Below are positions 24,573 through 33,465 of a stretch of 55,892 nt of DNA, in pieces. The stretch spans positions 1 through 55,892 of the forward strand of contig JAKPAM010000210.1 of NCBI GenBank assembly GCA_029779435.1, read 5' to 3'. This DNA is from Pseudomonadota bacterium (GTDB lineage: Bacteria; Pseudomonadota; Gammaproteobacteria; Burkholderiales; Burkholderiaceae_E). Position 1 is the stretch's first letter. The number at the start of each line of letters is the position of its first letter. The notes below the pieces were generated by a model. It was not told the DNA's origin and made no database searches. It saw nothing but the letters and a program-made list of their open reading frames with translations. Both the position numbers and the translations under genes were made by a program.

Positions 24573-25985
24573 TCAATGGTGGTAAGCGGTCTCGCCGTGC
24601 GACGTGATGTCCAGGCCCTCGCGTTCCTCGTCCTCGGGCACGCGCAGGCCGATGACCAGGTCGACCACCTTGTAGGCGATCAGCGACACCACGGCCGACC
24701 AGACGATCGTCAGCAGCACGCCCTTGCACTGCACCCAGACCTGCGCCGCGATCGAGTACGCCTCGGGCGCGATGACCGCACCGGTGACCCAGTCCGCCAC
24801 GTAGCCGGGGCCGCCCAGCGCGGGCGCATTGAACACGCCGGTCAGGATCGCGCCCAGGATACCGCCCACGCCATGCACGCCGAACACGTCCAGCGCGTCG
24901 TCGGCACCAAGCAGACGCTTGAGGCTGCTGACGCCCCACAGGCACACGACGCCCGCCAGCAACCCGATGACCAGGCCACCGATGATGCCGACGTTGCCTG
25001 CGGCAGGCGTGATCGCGACCAGGCCGGCCACGGCGCCGGACGCGGCGCCCAGCATCGACGGCTTGCCTTTGATCATCCACTCGGCGAACGTCCACGACAG
25101 CGTCGCGGCGGCCGGCGCGAACAGCGTGTTCGCGAAAGCCAGCGTCATGCCGCCATTGGCCTCGAGCGCCGAGCCGGCGTTGAAGCCGAACCAGCCCACC
25201 CACAGCAGCGCGGCACCGACCATCGTCAGCGTCAGCGAATGCGGCGCCATCGATTCACGGCCCAGGCCGATCCGCTTGCCGACCATGTACGAGCCGACCA
25301 GGCCCGCGACACCCGCGTTGATGTGCACGACGGTGCCCCCGGCGAAGTCCAGCGCCCCCCACTGCCAGATCAGGCCGGCATTGGCGGTGACGGCGTCGGC
25401 GACGTCGGCTCCCGTGTAGGCATCGGGCCCGTCCCAATACCAGACCATGTGCGCGATCGGCAGGTACGAGAACGTGAACCACAGCACCGCGAACAGCAGC
25501 ACCGCCGAGAACTTCATCCGCTCGGCGAACGAGCCGACGACCAGACCGCAGGTGATCGCGGCGAACGTGGCCTGGAACGCGATGAACGTGAACTCGTAGA
25601 TCGGCGTGCCCTTGCTGAACGTGGCGCCCAGCGATTCCGGCGTCACGCCCATCAGGAACAGCTTGCTGAAGTTGCCGTAGAACGCCCCGCCTCCGCCGAA
25701 GGCCAGCGTATAGCCGTAGACGACCCACAGCACGAGGATCAGCGCGAACACGACCATCACCTGCATCAGCACGGACAGCATGTTCTTGCTGCGTACCAGG
25801 CCGCCGTAGAACAACGCCAGGCCCGGGATCGTCATCAGGATGACGATGACCGTGGAGACCGCCATCCAGGCGGTGTCACCCTTGTCGGGTGTCGGTAGCG
25901 GCGCGGGGGCCTGTGCCCAGGCACCAGAAAGGCCGGCAAGCATCGTGGCCAGCACGAGCGCCAGCGGGACCATCAATCGTCTCAT
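24573..25985 (-). CDS. amtB: Ammonium transporter AmtB
   Basis: Inner-membrane ammonium channel of 470 residues. A cleavable signal peptide (1-25, ending GAWAQA) precedes 11 predicted membrane helices. Family motifs include DTAWMAVSTVIVILMTIPGLALFYGG, HMVWYWDGPD, GTVVHINAGVAGLVGSYMVG, DDALDVFGVHGVGG and the C-terminal tail DEEREGLDITSHGETAYHH, to which the PII protein binds to close the channel. It lies 43 bases after glnK and is the third gene of the porin-glnK-amtB unit. Confidence 0.96.
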   Translation of the reverse strand: MRRLMVPLALVLATMLAGLSGAWAQAPAPLPTPDKGDTAWMAVSTVIVILMTIPGLALFYGGLVRSKNMLSVLMQVMVVFALILVLWVVYGYTLAFGGGGAFYGNFSKLFLMGVTPESLGATFSKGTPIYEFTFIAFQATFAAITCGLVVGSFAERMKFSAVLLFAVLWFTFSYLPIAHMVWYWDGPDAYTGADVADAVTANAGLIWQWGALDFAGGTVVHINAGVAGLVGSYMVGKRIGLGRESMAPHSLTLTMVGAALLWVGWFGFNAGSALEANGGMTLAFANTLFAPAAATLSWTFAEWMIKGKPSMLGAASGAVAGLVAITPAAGNVGIIGGLVIGLLAGVVCLWGVSSLKRLLGADDALDVFGVHGVGGILGAILTGVFNAPALGGPGYVADWVTGAVIAPEAYSIAAQVWVQCKGVLLTIVWSAVVSLIAYKVVDLVIGLRVPEDEEREGLDITSHGETAYHH

Positions 25986-26028
25986 GTCGATAAGCTCCGT
26001 ACGGGAATCTGAAGAGGCATGGCCGGGG

Positions 26029-26409
<381 letters not shown>

Positions 26410-26428
26410 TCAGTCATTGCCTGGGTAA

Positions 26429-27202
26429 TCAGAACGTCTTGCTCACGCTAACGACGGCACGCGCGTCGCCGATGTTCTTGCCGCGGTAATTCGCATAGCA
26501 GCCGTCCTTGGCGTTGGTGTCGACATAAGCCAGGCCCCACGTGGCGCCCACCCAGTCATAAGTAACCCCCAGCTTCCAGTCGGTGTACGAGCAGTCGCTG
26601 CGCGCGCGCCCCATCTCGCTGGATGCCTTGATCAACTGGTGGCCGACGTGCGCGACGACGTTCATGCCTTCCATGAGCGGGTAGGTCGCTGACAGGTCGA
26701 GGTAGCCGGAATTCTTGCTGTCGGTGAATCCGAACGCGTTCGTCAGCGCGTGCGAGTACTTCAGCGTCAGGAATTCCCATGTGCCCGCCGCGTACAGCTC
26801 GAACGTATAAGGACGGGTGAATCCGTCGGGATAGCGTCCCGGGTAGTAGTAGTACAGGCCGCCCACGTCATAGCTGATCGGCCCCGCGCTGCCCTTGTAG
26901 CCGCCGTACACGTCCCACTCGATGCTGCTGCCGCCGACGCCGGCATCGGACAGCCACGAGATGCTCGATGCCCAGGTGCCCAGATAAAGGCCGCTGGCGT
27001 GCGAGTAATCCAGGCCCGCCGACAGCGCGGGCTTGAAGTCGGATTGCGACAACCCGCGAAACCGGTACTCAGACGCGAACCCGACGTTGCCCACCACCGA
27101 TGGCGTCTCGGCGTCGGCTGCCACCGCGGGGGCGGCGAGCGCGACGGCGCCCAACGCCGAACACAGCAGCAATGCGCTGCGCAGTATTGATGGATGCTTC
27201 AT
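26429..27202 (-). CDS. TorF-family putative porin
   Basis: Outer-membrane beta-barrel protein of 257 residues. A signal peptide (about 1-29, ending ALAAPAVAADA) precedes alternating amphipathic strands, starting with VVGNVGFASEYRFRGLSQSDFKPALSAG, which is diagnostic for this family (TIGR02001/Gcw_chp). The C-terminus is DARAVVSVSKTF, with the terminal phenylalanine typical of outer-membrane proteins. It is the first gene downstream of the sigma-54 promoter and cotranscribed with glnK and amtB by position. Uptake of nitrogen compounds is the likely role, inferred from context. Confidence 0.88.
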   Translation of the reverse strand: MKHPSILRSALLLCSALGAVALAAPAVAADAETPSVVGNVGFASEYRFRGLSQSDFKPALSAGLDYSHASGLYLGTWASSISWLSDAGVGGSSIEWDVYGGYKGSAGPISYDVGGLYYYYPGRYPDGFTRPYTFELYAAGTWEFLTLKYSHALTNAFGFTDSKNSGYLDLSATYPLMEGMNVVAHVGHQLIKASSEMGRARSDCSYTDWKLGVTYDWVGATWGLAYVDTNAKDGCYANYRGKNIGDARAVVSVSKTF

Positions 27203-27273
27203 TCCCTCTCCAATTCTTGAATGCGACGAGTCGTCGGGTTGCGGGGGCGCGAGGCCCCGATGCCTTCACCTGT

Positions 27274-27288
27274 GCATGAACCGTGCCA
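27274..27288 (-). promoter_or_regulatory. Sigma-54 promoter of porin-glnK-amtB
   Basis: The minus strand reads TGGCACGGTTCATGC, matching the sigma-54 consensus TGGCACG-N4-TTGC at all but one defined position, with GG and GC spaced correctly. It lies about 72 bases upstream of the porin start. Two NtrC-like sites lie 77-134 bases further upstream. Confidence 0.82.
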
Positions 27289-27364
27289 CCCGCATCGCGC
27301 GCCGCCGTCCGGCTTCCTCGGACCGCGTACCCCGGCCGCCTGGTGTCGGAAGCGCGCAACATCG

Positions 27365-27379
27365 GCACCAAGGCGGTGC
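27365..27379. promoter_or_regulatory. NtrC-binding-site-like element 1
   Basis: GCACCAAGGCGGTGC has the length and half-site layout of the NtrC site GCACCA-N3-TGGTGC known at E. coli glnA. It is centred about 90 bases upstream of the sigma-54 element, a typical enhancer distance. Confidence 0.72.
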
Positions 27380-27393
27380 ATCGATAGCCGCCG

Positions 27394-27408
27394 GCACGAT
27401 CACGGTGC
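27394..27408. promoter_or_regulatory. NtrC-binding-site-like element 2
   Basis: GCACGATCACGGTGC has GCAC and GTGC half-sites with the same spacing as element 1. The centres are 29 bases apart, close to three helical turns, as expected for cooperative NtrC dimers. Confidence 0.65.
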
Positions 27409-27565
27409 AGGCCGCTGTGGTCGCGCTGTGGTCGGTGTATCGGATCAACCGGCGGATCAGGCCAGCGCATTGGCCGGCCGAGCGTTCCAGCCGAGGCCGC
27501 AAGACAAAGAGGGCCGGCGCAGACCGCGTGCTAGACTCGATTCGCACTCCAGACGGACTCGCGCC

Positions 27566-27919
27566 ATGGCCACCGACAAGCAGAATCTTTTGAACGACGT
27601 GCAATCGCGTATCGGCGATTTCTTCCGCTCGAGCCCGCTCGGGGACATCGAGCGCAACGTCAAGGCCGTCGTCGCGCAGACATTCCAGCGGATGGATCTG
27701 GTCACGCAAGAGGAATTCCAGATCCAGGGCGAGCTGCTCGACCAACTGCGCCAACGCGTCGATGAACTCGAAGCCATCGTGCAGCGGCTCGAAGCCGGCG
27801 GCACGAGCGCATCGACCACTGCGACGGGAGCCCCGGTGGCCGGCAATCCGGTGGCCGGCAATCCGGCCGCCGATACCCCGGCCGCGCCCGGCGGCGCGGC
27901 GGCCGATCCGTCGATCTGA
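27566..27919 (+). CDS. ubiK: Ubiquinone biosynthesis accessory factor UbiK
   Basis: Small protein of 117 residues in the UbiK/YqiC (BMFP) family, which assists the soluble ubiquinone-synthesis complex. The N-terminal 75 residues match the family: a short helix (NLLNDVQSRIGDFFRSSPLGDIERNVKAVV) and a trimeric coiled coil (TQEEFQIQGELLDQLRQRVDELEAIVQRLE). A 40-residue Ala/Pro/Gly tail with a duplicated VAGNPVAGNP element follows. The gene is divergent from the porin operon and upstream of comM, as in other Burkholderiales. A TAGACT element about 30 bases upstream is a candidate -10. Confidence 0.88.
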   Translation: MATDKQNLLNDVQSRIGDFFRSSPLGDIERNVKAVVAQTFQRMDLVTQEEFQIQGELLDQLRQRVDELEAIVQRLEAGGTSASTTATGAPVAGNPVAGNPAADTPAAPGGAAADPSI

Positions 27920-28063
27920 CGCTCTTCCGGACGACGCACGGCCTCTCACCGCCGTCGTCATGCCACGTCGCGGATTTCCCATCGTTTCTGGCTGCTTCCT
28001 CGCCCACTGTCACGGCGTTCGCCGCTGATTCGCCCGTTTTCGTCGCCCCGTCGATCCTGATCC

Positions 28064-29776
28064 ATGGCGCTGGCCACCATCCGCAGTCGGGGACTGCTCG
28101 CAATGAGTGCACCCGAGGTCCTCGTCGAGGTGCACCTGGCCAACGGCCTGCCGGCTTTCCACATCGTCGGGCTGCCGCAGGCCGAGGTCCGCGAAAGCCG
28201 TGAGCGCGTTCGCGCCGCGCTGCAGCACCTGGGCTTCGACTTCCCCAACCGGCGGATCACCGTCAACCTCGCACCGGCCGACCTGCCGAAGGAATCCGGC
28301 CGCTTCGACCTGCCGATCGCGCTCGGGATCCTGCAAGCCAGCAGCCAACTGCCAGAGGATTGGCCGCGCAGGCTGGGCGCCGGTTCGCCGGACCAGATCG
28401 AGGCGGTCGGCGAGCTATCGCTGACGGGTCACCTGCGCCCGATCCGGGGCGCCATCGCGATGGCACTGGCCGTGCGCTGCAGCGGGATGCCCCGCACGCT
28501 GGTGTTGCCGACTGACAATGCGGCCGAAGCCGGGCTCATAGACGGCGTGTGCGTCGTCGGGCTGCGCGACCTGGCGGTGCTGGGCGACCTGGCGCAGCAA
28601 GTCCAGGCCACGTCATTCGCCGATCCGTCGAGGGCCGATGAAGCGGCGGCCGGCGGCACGATGGCATCCGGCGCAACGGAAGCAATGGGAGAAACGGGAG
28701 CATCGAGGGACGCGGCAGAAGCGGCAGAAGCGGAAACGGCCGCCGCAGAAGCAGCGGAGGCGGAAAAGGCGACAGGATCGGCAGGCGCCGTGCCGGACAC
28801 CCTATCGGCATTGCTTCCGTCGACAACACTCGACAACAGCATCGATCTATCGGACATCATCGGCCAACCCGTCGCGCGCCGGATGCTGGAGATCGCTGCC
28901 GCCGGGGAGCACAGCCTGCTGATGATCGGTCCGCCGGGCACCGGCAAGTCGATGCTCGCGCAGCGGCTGCCGACGATCCTGCCGCCGTTGGACGACGATG
29001 ACGCCGGCGAGGTCGCCGCGCTGTCCAGCCTGCGCGGCCGGTTCTCGGCGCACATGTGGGGCATCCGCCCATTCCGCGCACCGCACCACACGGCATCGGC
29101 CGTGGCACTGGCTGGCGGCGGATCGCCGCCGCGCCCGGGCGAGATCAGCCTCGCTCATCTGGGCGTGCTGTTCCTCGACGAGTTGCCGGAGTTTCCGCGC
29201 GCGGTGCTCGAAACGCTGCGCGAGCCGCTTGAGACCGGGCGCATCACGTTATCCCGAGCTGCGCACCAGGTCGACTTTCCGGCCCGCTTCCAGTTCGTCG
29301 CGGCGATGAACCCATGCCCATGCGGCTACCTCGGCGCGCCCGACGGCCGCTGCCACTGCAAGGCCGACCAGGTGCAGCGTTATCGGTCACGGCTGTCCGG
29401 TCCGCTGCTGGACCGCATCGACTTGCGGCTCGAAGTCGGCGCCGTTCCGCCCGCCACGTTGCTGGACGCTCCGCCGGGCGAATCCAGCGCCACGGTCCGC
29501 GCCCGCGTCGTTCGGGCGCGGCAGCGAGCCGTCTTCCGGCAGCACGTTCCCAACGCCCGGCTCGAAGGCGCTGCGCTGCGAGCAGTCTGCCAAGCGACCG
29601 AGCCGGCCCGGCGATTGCTGCACCAGGCCGTCACGCAATGGGGGTTGTCCGCCCGCGCGATGACCCGCGTGCAGAAGGTCGCCCGCACGATCGCCGACCT
29701 GGCCGACGCCGACCAGATCGACGTCGTGCATGTCGCCGAGGCCGTGCAGTTCCGTCGTGCGCTGTCGGAGCTTTGA
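28064..29776 (+). CDS. comM: YifB/ComM-family Mg chelatase-like AAA ATPase
   Basis: Hexameric AAA+ protein of 570 residues. ComM promotes branch migration during natural transformation in other bacteria. The N-terminal ChlI-like domain (VLVEVHLANGLPAFHIVGLPQAEVRESRERVRAAL) is followed by Walker A GPPGTGKSMLAQR (about 288), Walker B GVLFLDELPEF and the conserved MNPCPCGYLG segment with cysteines. The C-terminal helical domain ends VVHVAEAVQFRRALSEL. Between the domains, residues about 195-250 are an Ala/Glu-rich insertion absent from typical homologues of about 500 residues. A role in DNA uptake is by family only. Confidence 0.92.
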   Translation: MALATIRSRGLLAMSAPEVLVEVHLANGLPAFHIVGLPQAEVRESRERVRAALQHLGFDFPNRRITVNLAPADLPKESGRFDLPIALGILQASSQLPEDWPRRLGAGSPDQIEAVGELSLTGHLRPIRGAIAMALAVRCSGMPRTLVLPTDNAAEAGLIDGVCVVGLRDLAVLGDLAQQVQATSFADPSRADEAAAGGTMASGATEAMGETGASRDAAEAAEAETAAAEAAEAEKATGSAGAVPDTLSALLPSTTLDNSIDLSDIIGQPVARRMLEIAAAGEHSLLMIGPPGTGKSMLAQRLPTILPPLDDDDAGEVAALSSLRGRFSAHMWGIRPFRAPHHTASAVALAGGGSPPRPGEISLAHLGVLFLDELPEFPRAVLETLREPLETGRITLSRAAHQVDFPARFQFVAAMNPCPCGYLGAPDGRCHCKADQVQRYRSRLSGPLLDRIDLRLEVGAVPPATLLDAPPGESSATVRARVVRARQRAVFRQHVPNARLEGAALRAVCQATEPARRLLHQAVTQWGLSARAMTRVQKVARTIADLADADQIDVVHVAEAVQFRRALSEL

Positions 29777-29796
29777 AGCTTGATCGACCAGGCTCG

Positions 29797-30084
29797 ATCG
29801 AGCTAATTTTCAGGCTCACTGGATGGCAGGCAGCGGAAATTCTTGACAAGGCGTTGGTCGGCTGGGACGCCTTACCCACCGGGGTCGTGTCGCTCGACTG
29901 GGGCACGAACGGGATCCTGGGCCGTCGATCGCTGCTGGCCTTGGTACCCTCGGTCATCGTCGAAGAAGAGTACGACGTACCAATCAATCCACTTCATCCG
30001 GACGCTGGCCAGGTAGCGGCACGAAAAAACAGGAAGTGGACCGACGATTCGCGACTTCGCGCAAGAGCCATGCCGAGCAGTTGA
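29797..30084 (+). pseudogene. Remnant of a RES-domain (ParT/MbcT-like) toxin gene
   Basis: An open frame without a suitable start encodes the C-terminal half of a RES domain. WDALPTGVVSLDWG, SLLALVPSVIVEEEYDVPINPLHPDA and RKWTDDSRL correspond to the conserved VPSxxVxxExNxLxNPxHPD block and terminal D-x-RL of the family. The N-terminal half with the catalytic Arg/Tyr residues is missing, and no Xre/MbcA-type antitoxin gene is adjacent. Base composition is lower in GC than the neighbours, consistent with acquired DNA. The rest of the 29777-30177 gap shows nothing else I can identify. Confidence 0.6.
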
Positions 30085-30177
30085 AGCACTTCGGTTCGCG
30101 CGCCTCTTGCCACGATGAGTCACGACTCGAATCGCCCTCGGCGCGATCCTGCCCGGTCCGACGTGTATGGTGCCGGG

Positions 30178-31089
30178 ATGCATGATGCCGCTCACCCCAT
30201 CCCGGCGCGAAGACTCACCGCCATTGCCTGCTGCCTGTCCGGCGTGATCTGCCTGTGCGTCAGCGATGCACTGGCCAAGTCGCTGACCGCGCACTACTCG
30301 CCGCTGCAACTCCTGTTCGTGCGCGCGGCGCTCGCGTTCTGCGTGCTGCTGGTGGTGATCCTGCCGTGGGCGGGCCCTGCCGTCTTCCGGACGGACCACC
30401 TGCGGCTGCATGGCGTGCGGGCGGTGTTCAACGTCGGATCCGCCTGCTTCTTCTACCTGAGCCTGACGGCGCTTCCGCTGGCGACGGCGACCGCGGTGGC
30501 TTTCTGCGCGCCGCTGTTCGTCTTCGTGTATTCCGTCTTCCTGTTCAAGGAGAAGGTCGCGCGGGGGGCATGGCTGAGCCTGGCGCTCGGTATCGCAGGC
30601 GTCCTGCTCGCGCTGCGCCCCACCGTCGGCAGCGTCGGCGCCGGCGCGGTGTTCGCGCTGCTGGCTGCCTGGGGTTACGCCACGCTGATGGTCAGCGCAC
30701 GCTGGATCAAGGGGTCCGAGCCGATGGGCACGCTGGTGCTCTACATCGTGCTCGGGCAGCTCGCGATCTCGGCGCTGTTCCAGCCATGGGCCTGGCAACC
30801 CGTCGATCCCGATCACCTGCCCAAACTCGCCGGGCTCGCGTTCTTCAGCACGGCGGGCCTGACGCTGATCACGCAAGCCTTCCGGACCGCACCGGCCTCG
30901 TTGATCGCGCCGCTCGAATATAGCGGCCTGCTCTGGGCCGCGTTGCTCGGCTGGCTGTACTGGAACGAGCAGCCGGATGCGATGTTCTTCGCCGGTGCGG
31001 CGCTGATCGTGATCAGCGGCTCGATCATCGCCGCGGCAGGCAAGCGTCCGACCGTACCGATGAAGCCGCCGCCTCCCCCCTCGGCGTGA
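30178..31089 (+). CDS. DMT-superfamily (EamA) transporter
   Basis: Inner-membrane protein of 303 residues with ten predicted helices in two EamA repeats. The first repeat contains LSGVICLCVSDALAKSLTAHYSPLQLLFVRAALAF, and the second begins near WGYATLMVSARWIKGSEP and includes SLIAPLEYSGLLWAALLGWLYWNEQPD. Family members export metabolites such as amino acids or purines; the substrate is not evident. An upstream ATG at 30115 would add 21 hydrophilic residues. I prefer 30178 for family length, but neither has a clear ribosome-binding site. It converges on the ligase gene. Confidence 0.82.
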   Translation: MHDAAHPIPARRLTAIACCLSGVICLCVSDALAKSLTAHYSPLQLLFVRAALAFCVLLVVILPWAGPAVFRTDHLRLHGVRAVFNVGSACFFYLSLTALPLATATAVAFCAPLFVFVYSVFLFKEKVARGAWLSLALGIAGVLLALRPTVGSVGAGAVFALLAAWGYATLMVSARWIKGSEPMGTLVLYIVLGQLAISALFQPWAWQPVDPDHLPKLAGLAFFSTAGLTLITQAFRTAPASLIAPLEYSGLLWAALLGWLYWNEQPDAMFFAGAALIVISGSIIAAAGKRPTVPMKPPPPPSA

Positions 31090-31162
31090 TGGCCTCGCAC
31101 ACCTCACCTCGGATCCGGCAATGCTCAGGCCATGATCCGCGCGACAGCCCGGTTGTCGAACA

Positions 31163-32101
31163 CTAAGGCCACAACAGCGCGCGCACTGCAGCGGGCCAAT
31201 CGTCGGTTTGCATCCCATGGTGGCGGAACAGCGCCATCACGACGCGCTCCATGCCGAACCCCAGGCATGCGCTGTGGGCCACCTGTCCATCGGCGGTGCG
31301 GATGTCGAACGCCTTGCCGAAATGATCCTGGTGCAGGTTGAACGAGCAGACCGCCGTCGGCTGCGCCGCGTCGAAGATCGGCACCTGGATCTCGAACTTG
31401 AGCTTGGCCGCCTTCTGGCTCTGGGCGAGCATCATGCCTCCGCGGCCGAAGAACGGATCGGACGCGACCTCGGACACGATCGGCAGGCCGAGCGCATCGA
31501 GCAGGTCGCGCGCACGGACGTGCCACGCATCACGCCAGGCCAGAACGGTATCGGGGTCGCCTACGCGGATGATTTCGCGCACGCGAAACGACTGCATGCG
31601 TGTCGGCTCACGGGACGGCTCGTGCCGGTACGCCCAGCCGATCAGCGTCACCAGCCGTCCCTGCGGCGGCAGCACGCCCGCCAGCGTCGGATACAACGGA
31701 TAGCAAGCGGCGGGCGCCAGCACGACGTCGGTCTGTTCGAGTTCCTCGCCCCAGCGCTCGCCCTGGCGCGCGCGCGTGGCCAGCCGCAGCGCCTGGCGCG
31801 GATCGCCGAAGAAGCTGTGCACCGACCCGCACAGATGCGGGAACGTGTCCAGGTAGTGCAGCTTCTCGAGGATGCGCCGCTCGATGACCGGCGGAAACAT
31901 CGGTGCCTCGGCACGCTGCCCATCGTCCGAACGCAGCACCAGCGCGTCGAAGCGGTTCAACACCTCTTCGAACCGCGCGCCACGGCCGACGACCCCGTCG
32001 ACCTGCGATGGAATGATCAACCCATGCTCGACGAGTTCGCGAAAGAACGATTCACCGGCTTCGTCGTGCGGCATCGCCGCCTGTTCGATCCTTGCGTGCA
32101 T
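31163..32101 (-). CDS. Amino acid:[carrier protein] ligase (class II aminoacyl-tRNA synthetase-like)
   Basis: Protein of 312 residues resembling the catalytic core of atypical seryl-tRNA synthetase but lacking a tRNA-binding domain. Known homologues (Bradyrhizobium Bll0957 type) activate a small amino acid with ATP and load it onto a dedicated carrier protein. Motif 2 (YRHEPSREPTRMQSFRVREI) and motif 3 (GFGMERVVMALF) are clear. Cys133, Glu176 and Cys279 fall at positions equivalent to the zinc ligands I recall for the family, and zinc binds the substrate amino group. The start lies four bases after the dehydrogenase stop, with AAGGGG as ribosome-binding site, so the two form an operon. Substrate (Gly or Ala by family precedent) is not determined. 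Confidence 0.9.
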   Translation of the reverse strand: MHARIEQAAMPHDEAGESFFRELVEHGLIIPSQVDGVVGRGARFEEVLNRFDALVLRSDDGQRAEAPMFPPVIERRILEKLHYLDTFPHLCGSVHSFFGDPRQALRLATRARQGERWGEELEQTDVVLAPAACYPLYPTLAGVLPPQGRLVTLIGWAYRHEPSREPTRMQSFRVREIIRVGDPDTVLAWRDAWHVRARDLLDALGLPIVSEVASDPFFGRGGMMLAQSQKAAKLKFEIQVPIFDAAQPTAVCSFNLHQDHFGKAFDIRTADGQVAHSACLGFGMERVVMALFRHHGMQTDDWPAAVRALLWP

Positions 32102-32105
32102 CGCG

Positions 32106-33293
32106 TCACCCCTTGAGAACGGTCAGGATCGCCGCGCTCTGCGCGAGGATCCGTGTGTTGGAGATCATCAGCGACGCGGACAGGATGTCGCGGTAATGCC
32201 GCCCGACGCTCGATGGCGAATCGTTGCGATAGCCGGAGACGCCCAACACCTGCAGCGCGCCATGCACGACTTCGTGCGCCCCTGTCGAGACGTCGACCTT
32301 CAGGTGATTGAAGCGCAGCGCCCAATCCATGCCGAACTCGGCCGACGGATCGGCAGCGGCGCGATCGTAGTGGGCCGCGACGGTCCGCCACGCATGCTGG
32401 ACACCCTGCAAGCGGGCCGAAACCTCGGCCAGCATCGTCGCGCCGGCCGGCAGCCGCGAGGGCTGGGCGCGCGCCTGCTCGCGTACGAGGCGCGACGCGC
32501 GGGCGACCGCATCGGCCGCGATGCCCGACCACAATGCCGACCACAGCACGTGCGAGTACGGCACCATCGTGCGGGACGCGATCTCGTCGAACGGATCGGG
32601 CAGCACCTGTTCGGCCGGCATCACGGCATCCAGTCGATAAGGCGGGCTGCACGTCCCGCGCATGCCCAGCGTGTCCCAACCCCCGGTCTGCGTCAGCGTC
32701 GCCTGGTCGCGACGCACGAGTACCAACCGCTGATCGTTCGACGGGCTGTCGGGCGTATGGCGGCAAGTGACCAGGATCGCGTCGGCCTGCGCGTTGTACG
32801 AGCCGGTCGTCGCTTCCTTGCGCAGGCGGACCGTGCCGTCATCCCGCGCCTCGAGCGCGCACAAGCTCGCGCGCGTCTCGCCATAAGTGCCGACCTCGGA
32901 CGTCATCGATGCGAGCAGCCGCTGCTCGTCCACCAGCTCGCGCAGGAACGCCTCGATGCACGGATTGTCCCGTCGATGCCGCACGAGGCAGGCCAGTTGG
33001 CTATAGTGCATCGCCAGCACCATCGCACTGCTGCCGCAGCAGCGCGCGAGCCGTTCGCACAAATCGCCCAGCTCGGCCAGGCCGCAGCCGGCGCCGCCCA
33101 GCTCGACCGGTACCCCGGCCGACAGCGCACCGACGCGGCGCAGCGCATCGACGGCTTCGACCGGAAACCGTGCTTCGGCGTCGACATCATCCGCGTGCCG
33201 GGACGCGATCCCGCAGACGAGATGCGCGACGCCTTCTCCTACCGCGCTGACGCGCGACTGCCGCAGCGCATCCTCATTGATCGAATCAATCAT
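32106..33293 (-). CDS. Acyl-CoA dehydrogenase-like flavoprotein
   Basis: Protein of 395 residues with the acyl-CoA dehydrogenase fold: N-terminal helical domain (FPVEAVDALRRVGALSAGVPVELGGAG), middle beta domain with GWDTLGMRGTCS, and C-terminal helical domain ending with HLKVDVSTGAHEVVHGALQVLG and SVGRHYRDILSASLMISN. FAD binding and two-electron oxidation are expected by family. Because it is cotranscribed with an aminoacyl-carrier-protein ligase, the likely substrate is an aminoacyl- or derived acyl-carrier protein rather than acyl-CoA (inference). GGGGAGAACGG supports the ATG at 33293; the longer frame to 33338 has no such site. Divergent from the phosphopantetheinyl transferase gene. Confidence 0.87.
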   Translation of the reverse strand: MIDSINEDALRQSRVSAVGEGVAHLVCGIASRHADDVDAEARFPVEAVDALRRVGALSAGVPVELGGAGCGLAELGDLCERLARCCGSSAMVLAMHYSQLACLVRHRRDNPCIEAFLRELVDEQRLLASMTSEVGTYGETRASLCALEARDDGTVRLRKEATTGSYNAQADAILVTCRHTPDSPSNDQRLVLVRRDQATLTQTGGWDTLGMRGTCSPPYRLDAVMPAEQVLPDPFDEIASRTMVPYSHVLWSALWSGIAADAVARASRLVREQARAQPSRLPAGATMLAEVSARLQGVQHAWRTVAAHYDRAAADPSAEFGMDWALRFNHLKVDVSTGAHEVVHGALQVLGVSGYRNDSPSSVGRHYRDILSASLMISNTRILAQSAAILTVLKG

Positions 33294-33307
33294 CCGTTCT
33301 CCCCTGG

Positions 33308-33329
33308 TGCGGCACACCGGTGCGCCGCA
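33308..33329. promoter_or_regulatory. Near-perfect 22-base palindrome in the divergent control region
   Basis: TGCGGCACACC and GGTGCGCCGCA are complementary at 10 of 11 positions with no spacer. The element lies 15 bases upstream of the dehydrogenase start, inside the 172-base region between two divergent operons. Size and symmetry suit a dimeric repressor operator; an mRNA hairpin is the alternative. Confidence 0.5.
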
Positions 33330-33418
33330 ATACACCATTACCGCTCATTTGGACTCGCTTTAGTTTGAAATAGTGATAACCCGGCATTCATCGCATGTGG
33401 CGCCACCGCATCGGCCGG

Positions 33419-33424
33419 TATAGT
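33419..33424 (+). promoter_or_regulatory. Possible -10 element for the phosphopantetheinyl transferase/carrier protein operon
   Basis: TATAGT matches the -10 consensus at five of six positions. The -35 region (near 33396) is poor. If used, transcription would start near 33431, after the ATG at 33427, favouring the downstream start at 33466. Confidence 0.3.
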
Positions 33425-33465
33425 CGATGGCGATACCGGCCTCGTCGCGCGCTGCTTGCCCTCCG

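Noticed and set aside
31163..32101. Seryl-tRNA synthetase
   Set aside because: The tRNA-binding coiled coil is absent, length is 312 residues, and a carrier protein and its activating enzyme are adjacent.
32106..33293. Acyl-CoA dehydrogenase of fatty-acid beta-oxidation
   Set aside because: No other beta-oxidation gene is nearby, and the gene is coupled to an aminoacyl-carrier-protein ligase.
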